Counted from the stretch's first letter, positions 35,581 through 46,228 are shown. The stretch is 64,000 nt of DNA from Streptomyces canus (GCF_041435015.1 NZ_CP107989.1:1240001-1304000), one strand, 5' to 3'. Translations and numbers: made by a program. The notes: a model not told the origin generated them from the sequence alone.

Positions 35581-36480
35581 TCATACGCCGAACAGACTTC
35601 TCGCGTTGTCGTGGCATACGGCCCGCAGCCACTCCGGTCCGAGGTCCAGCCGTTCCAGGGCGTGCAGCTGGTGCAGGTAGTTGTAGGGGATGCTGGGGAA
35701 GTCGGAGCCGAGCAGGATGCGGTCGCCGAGTGCGGCGAGCCGGGGCAGGGCCCGGCGCGGGAACGGCATGAACCCCTCGGTGAAGTCGGTGAACGCCATC
35801 GTCGTGTCCAGCCGCACCTGGTCGTACCGCTCGGCGAGGTCGAGGAACTCCTCGTACTCGGGCATGCCCATGTGCGCGACGATCAGCCGCAGCCTGGGGT
35901 GCCGTGCCAGCACTCGCGCGATCGGCTCGGGACCGGTGTGCTTGCCGGGTGCGGGCCCGGAGCCGCAGTGGATCACCACGGGGGTGCCTGCCTCCGCCAG
36001 CAGCCCCCAGGCCGGCTGGAGGCGTTCGTCGGCCGGGTCGTACGCGCCCACCTGGACGTGCGCCTTGAACACCCGCGCCCCTGCTTCGACGGCCTCGCGG
36101 ACGTAGGTCTCGACGTCCGGCTCGGGGTGGAGGGTGGCGGTGTGCAGACAGTCGGGGGTGCGGTGGGCGAAGTCGGCCGCCCATCCGTTCAGCCACCTGG
36201 CCATGCCGGGCTTGTGGGGGTAGAGCATCGCGGTGAAGGCCCTGACCCCGAACTCCCGCAGCAGGGCCGTTCTCTCCGCCTCCTCCTTCCGGTAGGTGAT
36301 CGGCCATCCCAGTCCGCCGATCAGCGGCCCGTTGGTGTCGAAGTACTCCCAGACCTTGTGCAGGACCCGCTCGGGCATGAAGTGGGTGTGGACGTCGATC
36401 AGACCCGGCAGACCGAGCCCGCCCCAGAAACGGCGGATCTCGCCGGCCTCGTCGTTCGACGCCACGCCGTGAACGTCCAC
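35581..36480 (-). CDS. amidohydrolase-2 family metal-dependent hydrolase
   Basis: A TIM-barrel amidohydrolase of about 299 aa. LPGLIDVHTHFMPERVLHKVWEYF holds the HxH metal ligands, GTPVVIHCGSGP and LRLIVAHMGMPEYEEFLDLAERY further His, and ILLGSDFPSIPYNYLHQL the catalytic Asp. The family includes decarboxylases (aminocarboxymuconate-semialdehyde type) and lactone hydrolases. It starts at GTG 36480, 5 nt after the phosphoglucomutase stop; GTG 36465 is an alternative. No strong SD is seen, suggesting coupling to pgm. The substrate is unknown. Confidence 0.78.
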   Translation of the reverse strand: MDVHGVASNDEAGEIRRFWGGLGLPGLIDVHTHFMPERVLHKVWEYFDTNGPLIGGLGWPITYRKEEAERTALLREFGVRAFTAMLYPHKPGMARWLNGWAADFAHRTPDCLHTATLHPEPDVETYVREAVEAGARVFKAHVQVGAYDPADERLQPAWGLLAEAGTPVVIHCGSGPAPGKHTGPEPIARVLARHPRLRLIVAHMGMPEYEEFLDLAERYDQVRLDTTMAFTDFTEGFMPFPRRALPRLAALGDRILLGSDFPSIPYNYLHQLHALERLDLGPEWLRAVCHDNARSLFGV

Positions 36481-36485
36481 GGGGG

Positions 36486-38126
<1,641 letters not shown>

Positions 38127-38394
38127 TTCCCGGCTCCTCCGCAAGGGTCGACCTTTGGGTACGGGCCTCATTCTCCCCCTCCTGGCCCGCGGGGACGCGC
38201 ACGGGGGCCGCGGTTCTGTCCTCACCCGGCCCGCGTGGCGACCGAGCGGCAGGTCCCAGGCCCCTGGGCCGGGACGTCATGGCGGATGGCCAAACGGTTC
38301 CCGTGCGCAGCCGGTGGGTCTTCCGGCCCAGCACCGCGCCGCCGCAGTGCTGTCGTCATGCGACCCCGGTGACCGAGCACCGACGGCCGGTTCG

Positions 38395-38480
38395 TGCATG
38401 CCTGCCGCGGCGGCGGCTCGGGCGTAGGTGCAGCCTGAGGTGGCCACGAAGATGATCGCGGCCGGCACCTCGCGGTCCCC
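38395..38480 (-). pseudogene. possible transposase relic
   Basis: Reading the minus strand gives DREVPAAIIFVATSGCTYAR, very like the N-terminal helix of IS5/IS4-type Streptomyces transposases (DREVLAAIVFVATSGCTW). The similarity fades after it and no full ORF, partner or terminal repeats remain. It lies in the 506-bp gap 38127-38632, which otherwise holds the pgm promoter region and the GH5 terminator. Confidence 0.4.
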
Positions 38481-38537
38481 TTGCCGACGATGTCCTCCGC
38501 CCCGGGGCGTCCCCCGCCCCGGCTGGTGGTCCCCGCG

Positions 38538-38596
38538 CGTACGGGAGCGCCGCCGCCCTCACCGGAAGGTGAAGCACGGCGGCGCCGGCCCGTACG
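38538..38596 (-). terminator. terminator after the GH5 gene
   Basis: Outer arms CGTACGGG (38538-38545) and CCCGTACG (38589-38596) enclose inner arms GCGCCGCC (38547-38554) and GGCGGCGC (38578-38585). It lies 37 nt past the GH5 stop codon on the minus strand. Confidence 0.65.
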
Positions 38597-38632
38597 GGTC
38601 CGATCAGTGGTCGCGGCGGACAGGTGCCGGCA

Positions 38633-40111
38633 TCAGCTTCTGGCCCACTGCTGGTTGCTGCTTCCGTTGCAGTACCAGACATCGACCGCCGTGCCGTTGC
38701 CGGTGCCCGCTCCGGCCGCGTCCAGGCAGAGCGCGGGGTTCGCCACGCTGGTCACGGAGAGGTCGGCGTTCACGTTCCACTGTTGTGCCGCCGCGCCGGT
38801 GCAGTCGGAGATGATCACGGGGTCGCCCGCCGTGGCTCCGGTGCCTCCCACCGTCATGCACTTGTCGCCGTAGACGGTGAGCTGCTTGTTCGCGTCCCAG
38901 TTCCAGGTCTGGTTGCCGCCGGCGTTGCAGTCCCAGAGGTCGAGCTGGGTCCCGTTGGCCGTGCTGAAGCCGGGCACGTCGACGCAGCGGCCCGAGCCCA
39001 CCCCGCGCAGGACGTCGCCGGGAGGCGCGGGCGGCAGGTCGTTGACGGGCGGGGTCTTGCCGAAGCCGTAGCCCCAGCGCAGCAGGGCGACTCCGGTGGC
39101 GCTGTTGTCCACGAGGTTGCCCTCGGAGTCCAGCGACTCGATCGAGTAGGCGTCGCCGAACCTCAGCCCCGGCCAGTACACCAGTCCCATCCCCTTGCTG
39201 CGGGCGGTGTTGGCCACGGCCGCGAGGTACGAGGTGTAGACGTTGCCGTTCCAGGCGCCGTAGTTCAGACCGATGGTCATCGGGGAGCCGGCCTCGTCGA
39301 TGATGGTCCGCCCGGCGTACTTGCCGATCCGGGCCTCGAGGTCGGCGACCCAGTCCGCCTGCTGGGTGTAGCTGGCCCAGAAGCCGTAGAAGTGCAGCGA
39401 CAGCAGCGTTCCCCGCAGTGCGGGTGCCGCGCCGACGCCGGTGACGTTGTCGTTGTAGCCGGTACCGCTGATCACGACACGGCCGCGCGGGACGTCCTTG
39501 TGCTGGGCGAGCCAGCCACTGGTGACGGACACCCACTGGTCCAGGGTGTAGCCGTGCGGCTCGTTCATGGGCTCGAAGTAGACCCGCGGATTGTGCTTGT
39601 ACTCCCGCACGACGGTGTTCCACATCGTCTTCCAGGCGGCCGTGTCGTCGACCAGGCCGTCCTTGCTGCTGTCGGCCTCCCAGTAGCTGACGATGACCTT
39701 GTCACCGCCGGCCGTGGCCGCGTCGATCGCCGCCCGGTACGACTTCCACCAGGTGGTGCCCACGCTCGCCGGGTTGATCGGCAGTCGCAGCGTGTTGGCG
39801 CCCAGGTTCTTCTTGAAGCCGCGCACCATGCGACCCGTGGTGCGGTACACCGTGCGGTAGTCGTCGGTCACCGACAGCCCGCTGGGCACCACGGCGTCAC
39901 TGGCGTAGTTGTCCCGCGGATCTGCCCAGTTCACCCCGCGGAAGTCACTCGTACCGCCCTTCGGGGCGGGCTTCACCGGCGCGTGCGAGGCGGCCGACGT
40001 CTCGGCGGCCGACTGGGCGAAGGCGGGGGCGGTCAGGAACATGAGGGTCGCACCGAAGCCGGCCAGGAGCACACCGGCCAGTCTTCTCGGTCTCGTCGGG
40101 GTCTTGGTCAT
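38633..40111 (-). CDS. secreted GH5 glycosidase with C-terminal ricin-type CBM13
   Basis: A 492-aa exported enzyme. The signal peptide ends near FLTAPAFAQSA. The GH5 catalytic domain spans about 50-350: RGVNWADP, NTLRLPINPA, acid/base Glu in VYFEPMNEPHGYTL, LLSLHFYGFW, and nucleophile Glu in TIIDEAGSPM. The last 120 residues are a beta-trefoil ricin domain with QxW repeats (GGNQTWNWD, AAQQWNVN, SSNQQWARS). It hydrolyses a beta-glycan such as cellulose or mannan; the trefoil binds xylan or galactose-type sugars. A LacI-type palindrome lies upstream. Confidence 0.9.
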   Translation of the reverse strand: MTKTPTRPRRLAGVLLAGFGATLMFLTAPAFAQSAAETSAASHAPVKPAPKGGTSDFRGVNWADPRDNYASDAVVPSGLSVTDDYRTVYRTTGRMVRGFKKNLGANTLRLPINPASVGTTWWKSYRAAIDAATAGGDKVIVSYWEADSSKDGLVDDTAAWKTMWNTVVREYKHNPRVYFEPMNEPHGYTLDQWVSVTSGWLAQHKDVPRGRVVISGTGYNDNVTGVGAAPALRGTLLSLHFYGFWASYTQQADWVADLEARIGKYAGRTIIDEAGSPMTIGLNYGAWNGNVYTSYLAAVANTARSKGMGLVYWPGLRFGDAYSIESLDSEGNLVDNSATGVALLRWGYGFGKTPPVNDLPPAPPGDVLRGVGSGRCVDVPGFSTANGTQLDLWDCNAGGNQTWNWDANKQLTVYGDKCMTVGGTGATAGDPVIISDCTGAAAQQWNVNADLSVTSVANPALCLDAAGAGTGNGTAVDVWYCNGSSNQQWARS

Positions 40112-40223
40112 GTCGTCTCCAGTGACGGAAAGCGGGGAAGGCGGGGTGCGGGTTCGTCACCTGAGCCGAGGCAGTGATGAATGAGGGGCCGGAACGCAGC
40201 CCCTCAAACCCGTTCAAACCGGT

Positions 40224-40241
40224 AATGGTTACGTAACCATT
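40224..40241. promoter_or_regulatory. perfect operator palindrome upstream of GH5
   Basis: AATGGTTACGTAACCATT is a perfect 18-bp palindrome with central CG, 112 bp before the GH5 ATG. The shape fits a LacI-family site, but no LacI gene is adjacent. Confidence 0.7.
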
Positions 40242-40302
40242 GCCCGGACACTGGCACGCCGCCCACACTGGTGACAAGACCCGCGACGGTCCTGAGTCCA
40301 GC

Positions 40303-41691
40303 TCAGCCCCAGGCCCCCACCGGCACGAACGAACTGTCCTGCCGGAACAGATCCGTCCCGGCCGTCCGTTCCACCCGGAGTTGGTAGTTGTAGTGGCGCA
40401 GGTAGTACCCGGGATAGTTGTACGACTCCCAGCGGATCCCGCCCGAGGACGAGCCCGTGCGGGCGATGAACGTCGCGTCCTTGGCGAAGGTCGACGTGCC
40501 GTCGTTGGTGTCGAAGCGGGCCCGGAAGTCCCAGTGGCGCAGGTACTTGCCGGAGGAGTCGCGGAAGGAGTAGCCGTTCGAGTCGGCGAGGCCGGCGACG
40601 ACCGTGAAGGTGGACGCCGACTTCTCGGCGGCCGTGCTGGAGCCGGTCACCACCGGAAGGTTGAGGAGTGAGGACTGCTCCTGCCAGTAGCGCGTCGAGT
40701 AGTTGGCCGACTGGAAGGACCGCGTGACGTTCTTCGCGAGCGAAGGCCCGCCGGACACCGTCTCCTTGATGACCGTGAAGTGCCGGGCGGTGCCGGAGAC
40801 CACCGGCAGTGCGGTCGGGGCGGACCACGTCGTGAACGTGTCGTAGCTGTCGCTGTAGTAGTAGGTGCCGTCGCCGTAGCCGTCGAAGAAGATCCGCCAG
40901 GCGCCGTTGTCGAGCTGGATCACGGACGGGCCCTCGCGATAGCTGCCCCAGCCCGCCCAGTCGCCGGCCCGGGTGATCGTGTAGGGGCCGGTGAGCGAGG
41001 AGGCCGTCGCGTACTCGATGTACTTCGTCGTCTCGTTCTTCGTGAAGGCGTGGTAGGTCGAGCCGGTCCTCACGATGTACGTGTCGATGTGGTTCGAGCC
41101 GATCCCGGACAGGGCCACCGGTGAACTCCATGCCGTCAGCGCCGAGTTCGTCGCCTTCAGCCGGTACGGCGTGAAGATCCACTCGTCGCTGGTCACCGAG
41201 CAGGACACGATGACGTTCACGCTGCCGTCGCTGTCGACGAACCACTCGGGCGCCCACGCACGGGACAGGTTGGTGATCGGGACCGTGTAGTCGTACAGGA
41301 AAGTCCAGTTGGCCCGGTCGGAGCTCCGCGCGAAACCGATGGTGGTGCTGACGTCCTGCCAGGTGTGGGTCGTGTAGGTCAGGTAGTAGTAGCCGTCGGT
41401 GTGCTTGAAGACGCTCGCGTCGCGGATCCTGTTGCCGGGCGGTGTGTAGGCGGAGGACTTGAGCAGCCGGAAGTCCGTGGCGTCGTCGGACTGGTAGACG
41501 TTCACGGTCCCGTCGTTGCTGTTGAGGAACGGCACGATCGTGTAGCGGGTGGCCGAGCCGTTGGGCGGGGCGGCGGCCAGCGCCGTGCCGGCGAGACCGG
41601 GCAGTTCGCCCAGCAGGACGGCCGAGGCCGGCAGGGCCGCCATCGTGCGCAGCAGTGTGCGGCGGGACGGCGTGGGGGGGCGTGTGCTCAC
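40303..41691 (-). CDS. secreted GH43-like glycosidase with C-terminal AbfB/CBM42 domain
   Basis: A 462-aa exported protein. A Tat-like signal (PSRRTLLRTMAALPASAVLLG) comes first. A five-bladed propeller follows with RDASVFKHTDGYYYLTYTTHTW, RAWAPEWFVDSDG and SNHIDTYIVRTG, including acidic residues of GH43-type arabinofuranosidases. The C-terminal beta-trefoil (TRSFQSANYSTRYWQ, YLRHWDFRARFD, YYLRHYNYQLRVE) is an AbfB arabinose-binding CBM42. GTG 41691 is chosen for GGGAGAGCC and the signal peptide. Likely alpha-L-arabinofuranosidase; the exact glycan is not certain. Confidence 0.85.
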   Translation of the reverse strand: MSTRPPTPSRRTLLRTMAALPASAVLLGELPGLAGTALAAAPPNGSATRYTIVPFLNSNDGTVNVYQSDDATDFRLLKSSAYTPPGNRIRDASVFKHTDGYYYLTYTTHTWQDVSTTIGFARSSDRANWTFLYDYTVPITNLSRAWAPEWFVDSDGSVNVIVSCSVTSDEWIFTPYRLKATNSALTAWSSPVALSGIGSNHIDTYIVRTGSTYHAFTKNETTKYIEYATASSLTGPYTITRAGDWAGWGSYREGPSVIQLDNGAWRIFFDGYGDGTYYYSDSYDTFTTWSAPTALPVVSGTARHFTVIKETVSGGPSLAKNVTRSFQSANYSTRYWQEQSSLLNLPVVTGSSTAAEKSASTFTVVAGLADSNGYSFRDSSGKYLRHWDFRARFDTNDGTSTFAKDATFIARTGSSSGGIRWESYNYPGYYLRHYNYQLRVERTAGTDLFRQDSSFVPVGAWG

Positions 41692-41755
41692 GGGCGGCTC
41701 TCCCTCGAACAAGAACAAGACGCGACTCTGACGGTCGACCTGCACGTCCGACATG

Positions 41756-41770
41756 CCGAACGAAGTTCGG
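41756..41770. promoter_or_regulatory. operator candidate upstream of the GH43 gene
   Basis: CCGAACGAAGTTCGG is a perfect 6-3-6 inverted repeat, 65 bp upstream of GTG 41691 in the intergenic region divergent from the amidase gene. Confidence 0.55.
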
Positions 41771-41909
41771 GAAGTCGATCAGAAGGTAGGGCTGTGGCCG
41801 GAACGCGTCAATGCTTCGCGCACGACCTGGTGAGCCCTGTGCGAAAGCTGTGGCACCCGTCCGGCCGCCACTCCCGCGAGGTGCGTTCCGGCGAAGCGCT
41901 TTCCGACGT

Positions 41910-41921
41910 TACCGTTCGGTA
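41910..41921. promoter_or_regulatory. TetR-like operator candidate upstream of the amidase
   Basis: TACCGTTCGGTA is a 5-2-5 inverted repeat 37 bp before the amidase ATG. This half-site is common among TetR-type operators. No regulator gene is adjacent. Confidence 0.4.
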
Positions 41922-41957
41922 GGCAACGTCGTCCCGGAGTCCCGGAGGTGCCCCCGT

Positions 41958-43382
41958 ATGACGCACGACCGTTCCGCAGGCCTGGTGGAGACCGCGCGCG
42001 CACTGGCCGACGGCACGATCACCTCTCGGGCCCTCGTCGAACAGGCCCTTGCGCGGATCGAGACGTCCCAGTCCTCCCTCAACGCCTTCCGGATCGTACG
42101 GACGAAGGCCGCTCTCGCCGAGGCCGAGGCCGCGGACGCCCAACTGGCCGCCGGGGTGCGGAAGCCGCTGCTCGGGGTGCCCGTCGCCGTCAAGGACGAC
42201 ATGGACGTCGCCGGTGAACCCACGGCGTTCGGCTGCCGGGGGGAGTTCCCGGCCGTCGCCCGGGACGGGGAGGCGGTACGGCGGCTGCGCGCGGCCGGGG
42301 CCGTGATCGTCGGCAAGACCAACACCTGCGAGTTCGGGCAGTGGCCGTTCACCGAGGGGCCCGCCTTCGGCGCGACCCGCAATCCGTGGAGCCCGGAGCA
42401 CACGCCGGGCGGCTCGTCCGGCGGGTCCGCCGCGGCCGTCGCCGCGGGTCTGGTGCCCGCCGCGCTCGGCTCGGACGGGGCCGGTTCGGTACGGATCCCC
42501 GCCGCCTGGACCCACTTGGTCGGCATCAAACCCCAGCGCGGCCGTATCTCGACCTGGCCGCGCGGCGAGTCCTTCCAGGGCATCACCGTCAACGGCACGC
42601 TCGCCCGCACGGTCGCCGACGCGGCCCTCCTCCTCGACGCGGCCGCCGGCAACCACGCCCTGGACCCCCACCGCCCGCCCGCCATCGATGCCTCGGCGGC
42701 GATCGGCCGCGACCCCGGCCGGCTGCGCATCGCGCTCGCCCTGAAGCCGCCGTTCACCGCGCTGCCCGCCCGGCTCCGGCCGGAGGTGCGGGCGCGGGTC
42801 GTCGAACTCGCCGAGAAACTGAGCGACTTGGGGCACACGGTCGAGGAGGCGGATCCGCCGTACGGGCAGATCGGGCTCACCTTCATCCCGCGCGCCACGG
42901 CCGGTATCGCCGAACGGGTCCGCGAGGCGCCCTTCCCCGCGCTCCTCGATCGCCGCACCCGGGACGCGGCCCGGCTCGGCGGACTGCTCGGCGGGGCCCC
43001 GCTGCGGGTGGCGCGGCGCGCGGAGGCGGTCCTGCACCGCCGGATCGGCGGGTTCTTCACGTCGTACGACGTCGTCCTCGCCCCCACGACGGCCGCTCCC
43101 CCGCCGCGCATCGGGGCGCTGCTGGAGCTGGGCGGGCTGGCCACGGACCGCGCGATGATCGCGGCCTGCCCCTACGCCTGGCCCTGGAACGTGCTGGGGT
43201 GGCCCGGAGTCAATGTGCCCGCCGGGTTCGTCGACGGCGGGCTGCCCGTCGGAGCGCAGTTGCTCGGCCCCGCGAACAGCGAGCCACTCCTGCTGTCGCT
43301 CGCGGCGCAGTTGGAGGCGGAGCTGCGCTGGCCCGAGGTCTGGCCGGAGCCCCACGTCAGCGCGGATTCACCGGCCGCGTGA
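41958..43382 (+). CDS. amidase (amidase-signature family)
   Basis: A 474-aa Ser-Ser-Lys amidase. The Lys lies in GVPVAVKDDMDVAGEPTAFG, and GGSSGGSAAAVAAGLVPAALGSDGAGSVRIPAA contains the cis-Ser and nucleophile Ser. It hydrolyses a carboxamide or aryl-acyl amide. GatA is excluded because no gatB or gatC is near and the substrate-binding half differs. ATG 41958 is backed by CGGAGGTG; open frame upstream to 41811 is promoter. There is no signal peptide. Confidence 0.88.
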   Translation: MTHDRSAGLVETARALADGTITSRALVEQALARIETSQSSLNAFRIVRTKAALAEAEAADAQLAAGVRKPLLGVPVAVKDDMDVAGEPTAFGCRGEFPAVARDGEAVRRLRAAGAVIVGKTNTCEFGQWPFTEGPAFGATRNPWSPEHTPGGSSGGSAAAVAAGLVPAALGSDGAGSVRIPAAWTHLVGIKPQRGRISTWPRGESFQGITVNGTLARTVADAALLLDAAAGNHALDPHRPPAIDASAAIGRDPGRLRIALALKPPFTALPARLRPEVRARVVELAEKLSDLGHTVEEADPPYGQIGLTFIPRATAGIAERVREAPFPALLDRRTRDAARLGGLLGGAPLRVARRAEAVLHRRIGGFFTSYDVVLAPTTAAPPPRIGALLELGGLATDRAMIAACPYAWPWNVLGWPGVNVPAGFVDGGLPVGAQLLGPANSEPLLLSLAAQLEAELRWPEVWPEPHVSADSPAA

Positions 43383-43408
43383 GCACCCCTGGCCCGTACC
43401 CTGTGACC

Positions 43409-43627
43409 ATGGACGATGCGTCGATGGTCGGGCTCATGGGGCGGGTCACGGGGACGATCGGGCCGGGGCTCGTCGGCGAGGTGATCGTCCGGGTCCGGGG
43501 CGGCGCCGAGCACTTCCTCGCCTACCCCGCCTCCGGCACGGATCGGATCGAGCGGGGGACGGTGGTGATGGTGGTGGAGTACCTGCCGCCGAGGACGGTC
43601 TACGTCCAGGCTGCGTACGACAGTTGA
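43409..43627 (+). CDS. small NfeD-like (OB-fold) protein
   Basis: A 72-aa protein: MGRVTGTIGPGLVGEVIVRVRGGAEHFLAYPASGTDRIERGTVVMVVEYLPPRTVYVQ read in parts looks like the C-terminal OB domain of NfeD, which pairs with flotillins. The membrane part usual in NfeD is missing, so it would be a soluble minimal version. ATG 43409 is chosen; GTG 43403 is possible. The flotillin gene follows after 133 bp, which contains a small hairpin at 43629-43644. Confidence 0.55.
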   Translation: MDDASMVGLMGRVTGTIGPGLVGEVIVRVRGGAEHFLAYPASGTDRIERGTVVMVVEYLPPRTVYVQAAYDS

Positions 43628-43760
43628 GCCTGCTCACGCGCAGGTGAGAGGTGTGTGTATCAAGGTTTCGACAAGGATGCGTCAGCGTCTTCACCGTGAC
43701 CTCGAACAGGCGCACACTCCCTTCGTTCGGTGCCGAAAGGGCACCAGGCAAAGGGGGCGT

Positions 43761-45236
43761 ATGCCGATGGTTGTCGGCGTCGTTGCGGGGGTGGCCGTAG
43801 CTGCCATCGCCGTTCTGATCGGTCTGTTCAAGCTGATGTGGCGTGTCGCGGAACCCAACGAGGCACTGATCATCTCGGGCTCCAACCACAAGACGGAGGG
43901 GCTCGAAGCGGGGATGGGATTCCGCATCGTCACCGGACGCGGCACGCTGGTGCTGCCCGGTGTACAGGCGGTGCGCAAGCTCTCGCTCGACCTGAACGAG
44001 ACCGAACTGCATGTGGACTGCGTGACCCACCAGGGCATTCCGCTCAAGGTGCGGGGCGTGGTCATCTTCAAGGTGGGCGACGACTTCGTGTCGATCGCCA
44101 ACGCGGGGCGTCGCTTCCTCGACCAGCAGAAGCTGATGTCCGAGCGGGTGCACAACGTGTTCGCCGGTCATCTGCGGTCCATCGTCGGCGGGTTGACCGT
44201 CGAGGACATGATCCGCGACCGGGAGAAGCTCACCGGGCAGACCCGGGCCGCCTGCGGCACGGAGATGGAGAAACTGGGGCTCATCGTCGACTCCCTGCAG
44301 ATCCACGAGATCGAGGACCCGACCGGGTACATGCAGAACCTGGCGATGCCGCATGCGGCAGCCGTCCAGCGGGACGCGCGGATCGCGCAGGCGGAGGCGA
44401 ACCGGCTGGCCACCGAGGCCGAGCAGCAGGCGTACGCCCGGATGGCGCAGGCCACCCGGGACAGCGAGATCCTCCAGGCCGGTTACCAGGCCGAGCGGGA
44501 CAAGGCGGGCGCCAAAGCGCGCCAGGCCGGTCCGCTCGCCGACGCCGCGGCCCGGCAGGAGGTCGTCGTCCAGGAGACCCGGATCGCCGAACTGGAGGCG
44601 CACCGGCGCGAGCAGCAGCTCCAGGCGGACGTCCGCAAGCCGGCGGACGCCAAGGCCTACGAGAAGCGCACCCTCGCCGAGGCCGAGCGTGACGCGCGGA
44701 TCTCCGGGGCCGAGGCCAAGGCGAAGGAGACCGAGCTCGCCGCGGCGGCCGAGGCCACCCGGGTCAAGACGGCCGCGATGGCCGAGGCCGAGGCGACCAA
44801 GGCCCGCGGTACGGCCATGGCCGCGTCCACCCGGGCCACCGGTGAGGCCGAGGCCGCGTCGGCTCAGGCCAAGGGTCTCGCGGAGGCCGAGGCGGCCAGG
44901 GCGAAGGGTCTCGCGGAGGCAGAGGCCATCAAGGCCCGCGCCGCCGCCCTCGCCGAGAACCAGGAGGCGGTCGTCGCCCAGCAACTCGCCGAGAACTGGC
45001 CGGAGATCGTCCGGGCCGGCGCGTCCGCGTTCGGCAACGCCGACAACATGGTGATTCTCAACGGCGCCGACGGCATGGCGGACATGTTCGCCAAGGCGCT
45101 CACCATGGGCGGCACCGGGCTGGGTCTGGCCCGTCAGCTGCTGGCGTCGATGAACCAGAACGGGCAGCCGGTCAACGGCACTTCGCTCAACGGGGTGGCG
45201 TCGCCGCCCTCCCAGAAAGTGCCGGTCCAGGAGTAA
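43761..45236 (+). CDS. flotillin-like SPFH-domain membrane protein
   Basis: A 491-aa protein with an N-terminal membrane segment (VVGVVAGVAVAAIAVLIGLF). The SPFH/band-7 domain covers about 30-200 (VAEPNEALIISGSNHKTEGL, FVSIANAGRRFL). A long Ala/Glu/Lys-rich coiled coil (about 210-420, many AEAEA and AKA repeats) follows, with a C-terminal oligomerisation region. It organises membrane microdomains. ATG 43761 has AAGGGGGCG. The upstream NfeD-like gene supports the assignment. Confidence 0.88.
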   Translation: MPMVVGVVAGVAVAAIAVLIGLFKLMWRVAEPNEALIISGSNHKTEGLEAGMGFRIVTGRGTLVLPGVQAVRKLSLDLNETELHVDCVTHQGIPLKVRGVVIFKVGDDFVSIANAGRRFLDQQKLMSERVHNVFAGHLRSIVGGLTVEDMIRDREKLTGQTRAACGTEMEKLGLIVDSLQIHEIEDPTGYMQNLAMPHAAAVQRDARIAQAEANRLATEAEQQAYARMAQATRDSEILQAGYQAERDKAGAKARQAGPLADAAARQEVVVQETRIAELEAHRREQQLQADVRKPADAKAYEKRTLAEAERDARISGAEAKAKETELAAAAEATRVKTAAMAEAEATKARGTAMAASTRATGEAEAASAQAKGLAEAEAARAKGLAEAEAIKARAAALAENQEAVVAQQLAENWPEIVRAGASAFGNADNMVILNGADGMADMFAKALTMGGTGLGLARQLLASMNQNGQPVNGTSLNGVASPPSQKVPVQE

Positions 45237-45257
45237 AGGGGCAGCGGCACCCGACAT

Positions 45258-45293
45258 CCGTCCGGGGCTCTCGGGTACGAGGGTCCCGGACGG
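45258..45293. terminator. bidirectional terminator between convergent genes
   Basis: CCGTCCGGG (45258-45266) pairs with CCCGGACGG (45285-45293), a perfect 9-bp stem with an 18-nt loop between the flotillin stop and the stop of the minus-strand membrane protein. Confidence 0.65.
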
Positions 45294-45300
45294 GCCGCGT

Positions 45301-45729
45301 TCACAGGGGGAGCAGCGTGACACCGAGGCCGAGCAGGGCGACGACCTTGGCGGCCTCGAAGGCGACGTAGAAGAGGTGGCCGCGCGAGCGGGGCAGGTCC
45401 TCGCCTGCCAGGACGCGGTCGGAGCGGCGGTTCAAACGGGGGCGGATCACGGCCAGTTGGCCGACCAGCAGCACCAATGCGGCCACGGTCCATCCGACGG
45501 TCCGGCCCGGTGGGTCACCGGCGGCGACGGCCACCACGAGCGCGGTGGCCAGGACGCACTCCACGACGTTCAGGGCCCGGAAGACAAGTCGCCCGATTCC
45601 CAGGCCGATGCGGACACTCACGCCCGGGGCGCGGAACTTCAGCGGCGCCTCCAGGAAGGAGATCGCCAGCACCATCCCCAGCCACACGAAGGTGACCGCG
45701 CTCGCCGTGGCGGCCGACGTTGCGTTCAT
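45301..45729 (-). CDS. small four-helix membrane protein
   Basis: A 142-aa integral membrane protein with helices AVTFVWLGMVLAISFLEAPL, NVVECVLATALVVAVAAG, TVGWTVAALVLLVGQLAVI and YVAFEAAKVVALLGLGVTLL. LSF-E-PLKFRAPG after the first helix resembles small DUF-type membrane families of actinobacteria. The function is unknown. ATG 45729 lacks an obvious SD and may be leaderless. Divergent from the PemK-like gene with only 52 bp between. Confidence 0.7.
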   Translation of the reverse strand: MNATSAATASAVTFVWLGMVLAISFLEAPLKFRAPGVSVRIGLGIGRLVFRALNVVECVLATALVVAVAAGDPPGRTVGWTVAALVLLVGQLAVIRPRLNRRSDRVLAGEDLPRSRGHLFYVAFEAAKVVALLGLGVTLLPL

Positions 45730-45781
45730 CCAACCGACCGTACCCCTCGTCCGGTTCGCCGGACGCCTTAAGGTTCCCCAC

Positions 45782-46228
45782 GTGACTGCGTTTACCGATG
45801 AGAACGTCCCCGGCCGCTTCGGCGCCACCGCCACCACCGAGGCCGATCCCCGCGAGGTCGGCAGGGTGCGCACCGAGTACTCCCCCGCGCACGACGGCGA
45901 CCCCGACCCCGGCGAGATCGTGTGGACCTGGGTGCCCTTCGAGGAGAACGACGGCCGCGGCAAGGACCGTCCCGTGCTCGTGGTCGCCCGGGAGGCGGCC
46001 GGCACCTTGCTCGCCGTACAGCTGTCGAGCAAGCGGCACGACGGGGACCGGGAGTGGGTGCCGATCGGCAGCGGGCCCTGGGACCGGACCGGGCGGGACT
46101 CCTGGGTGGACGTCGACCGCATCCTGCGCCTCCACGAGGAGGGCATGCGCCGGGAGGCGTGCGCGCTGGACCGGGGGCGGTTCAACCTGGTCAGGCAGCG
46201 GCTGCACGAGCGCTACGGCTGGAGCTGA
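45782..46228 (+). CDS. PemK/MazF-like protein
   Basis: A 148-aa protein. GEIVWTWVPFEENDGRGKDRPVLVVAREAAGTLLAVQLSSKRH is the PemK/MazF SH3-like barrel, where the toxin family cleaves RNA. The extension DRTGRDSWVDVDRILRLHEEGMRREACALDRGRF contributes the second half. There is no recognisable antitoxin upstream or downstream, so it may be a solitary or recruited member. The GTG 45782 start follows a short divergent promoter. Its 3' end overlaps the macrodomain gene by 16 nt. Confidence 0.75.
   Translation: MTAFTDENVPGRFGATATTEADPREVGRVRTEYSPAHDGDPDPGEIVWTWVPFEENDGRGKDRPVLVVAREAAGTLLAVQLSSKRHDGDREWVPIGSGPWDRTGRDSWVDVDRILRLHEEGMRREACALDRGRFNLVRQRLHERYGWS

Noticed and set aside
38356..38682. A 108-aa minus-strand ORF in the gap between pgm and GH5
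   Set aside because: It is Arg/Pro/Ala-rich, overlaps the GH5 3' end and terminator, and the only family-like stretch is in a different frame (transposase relic).
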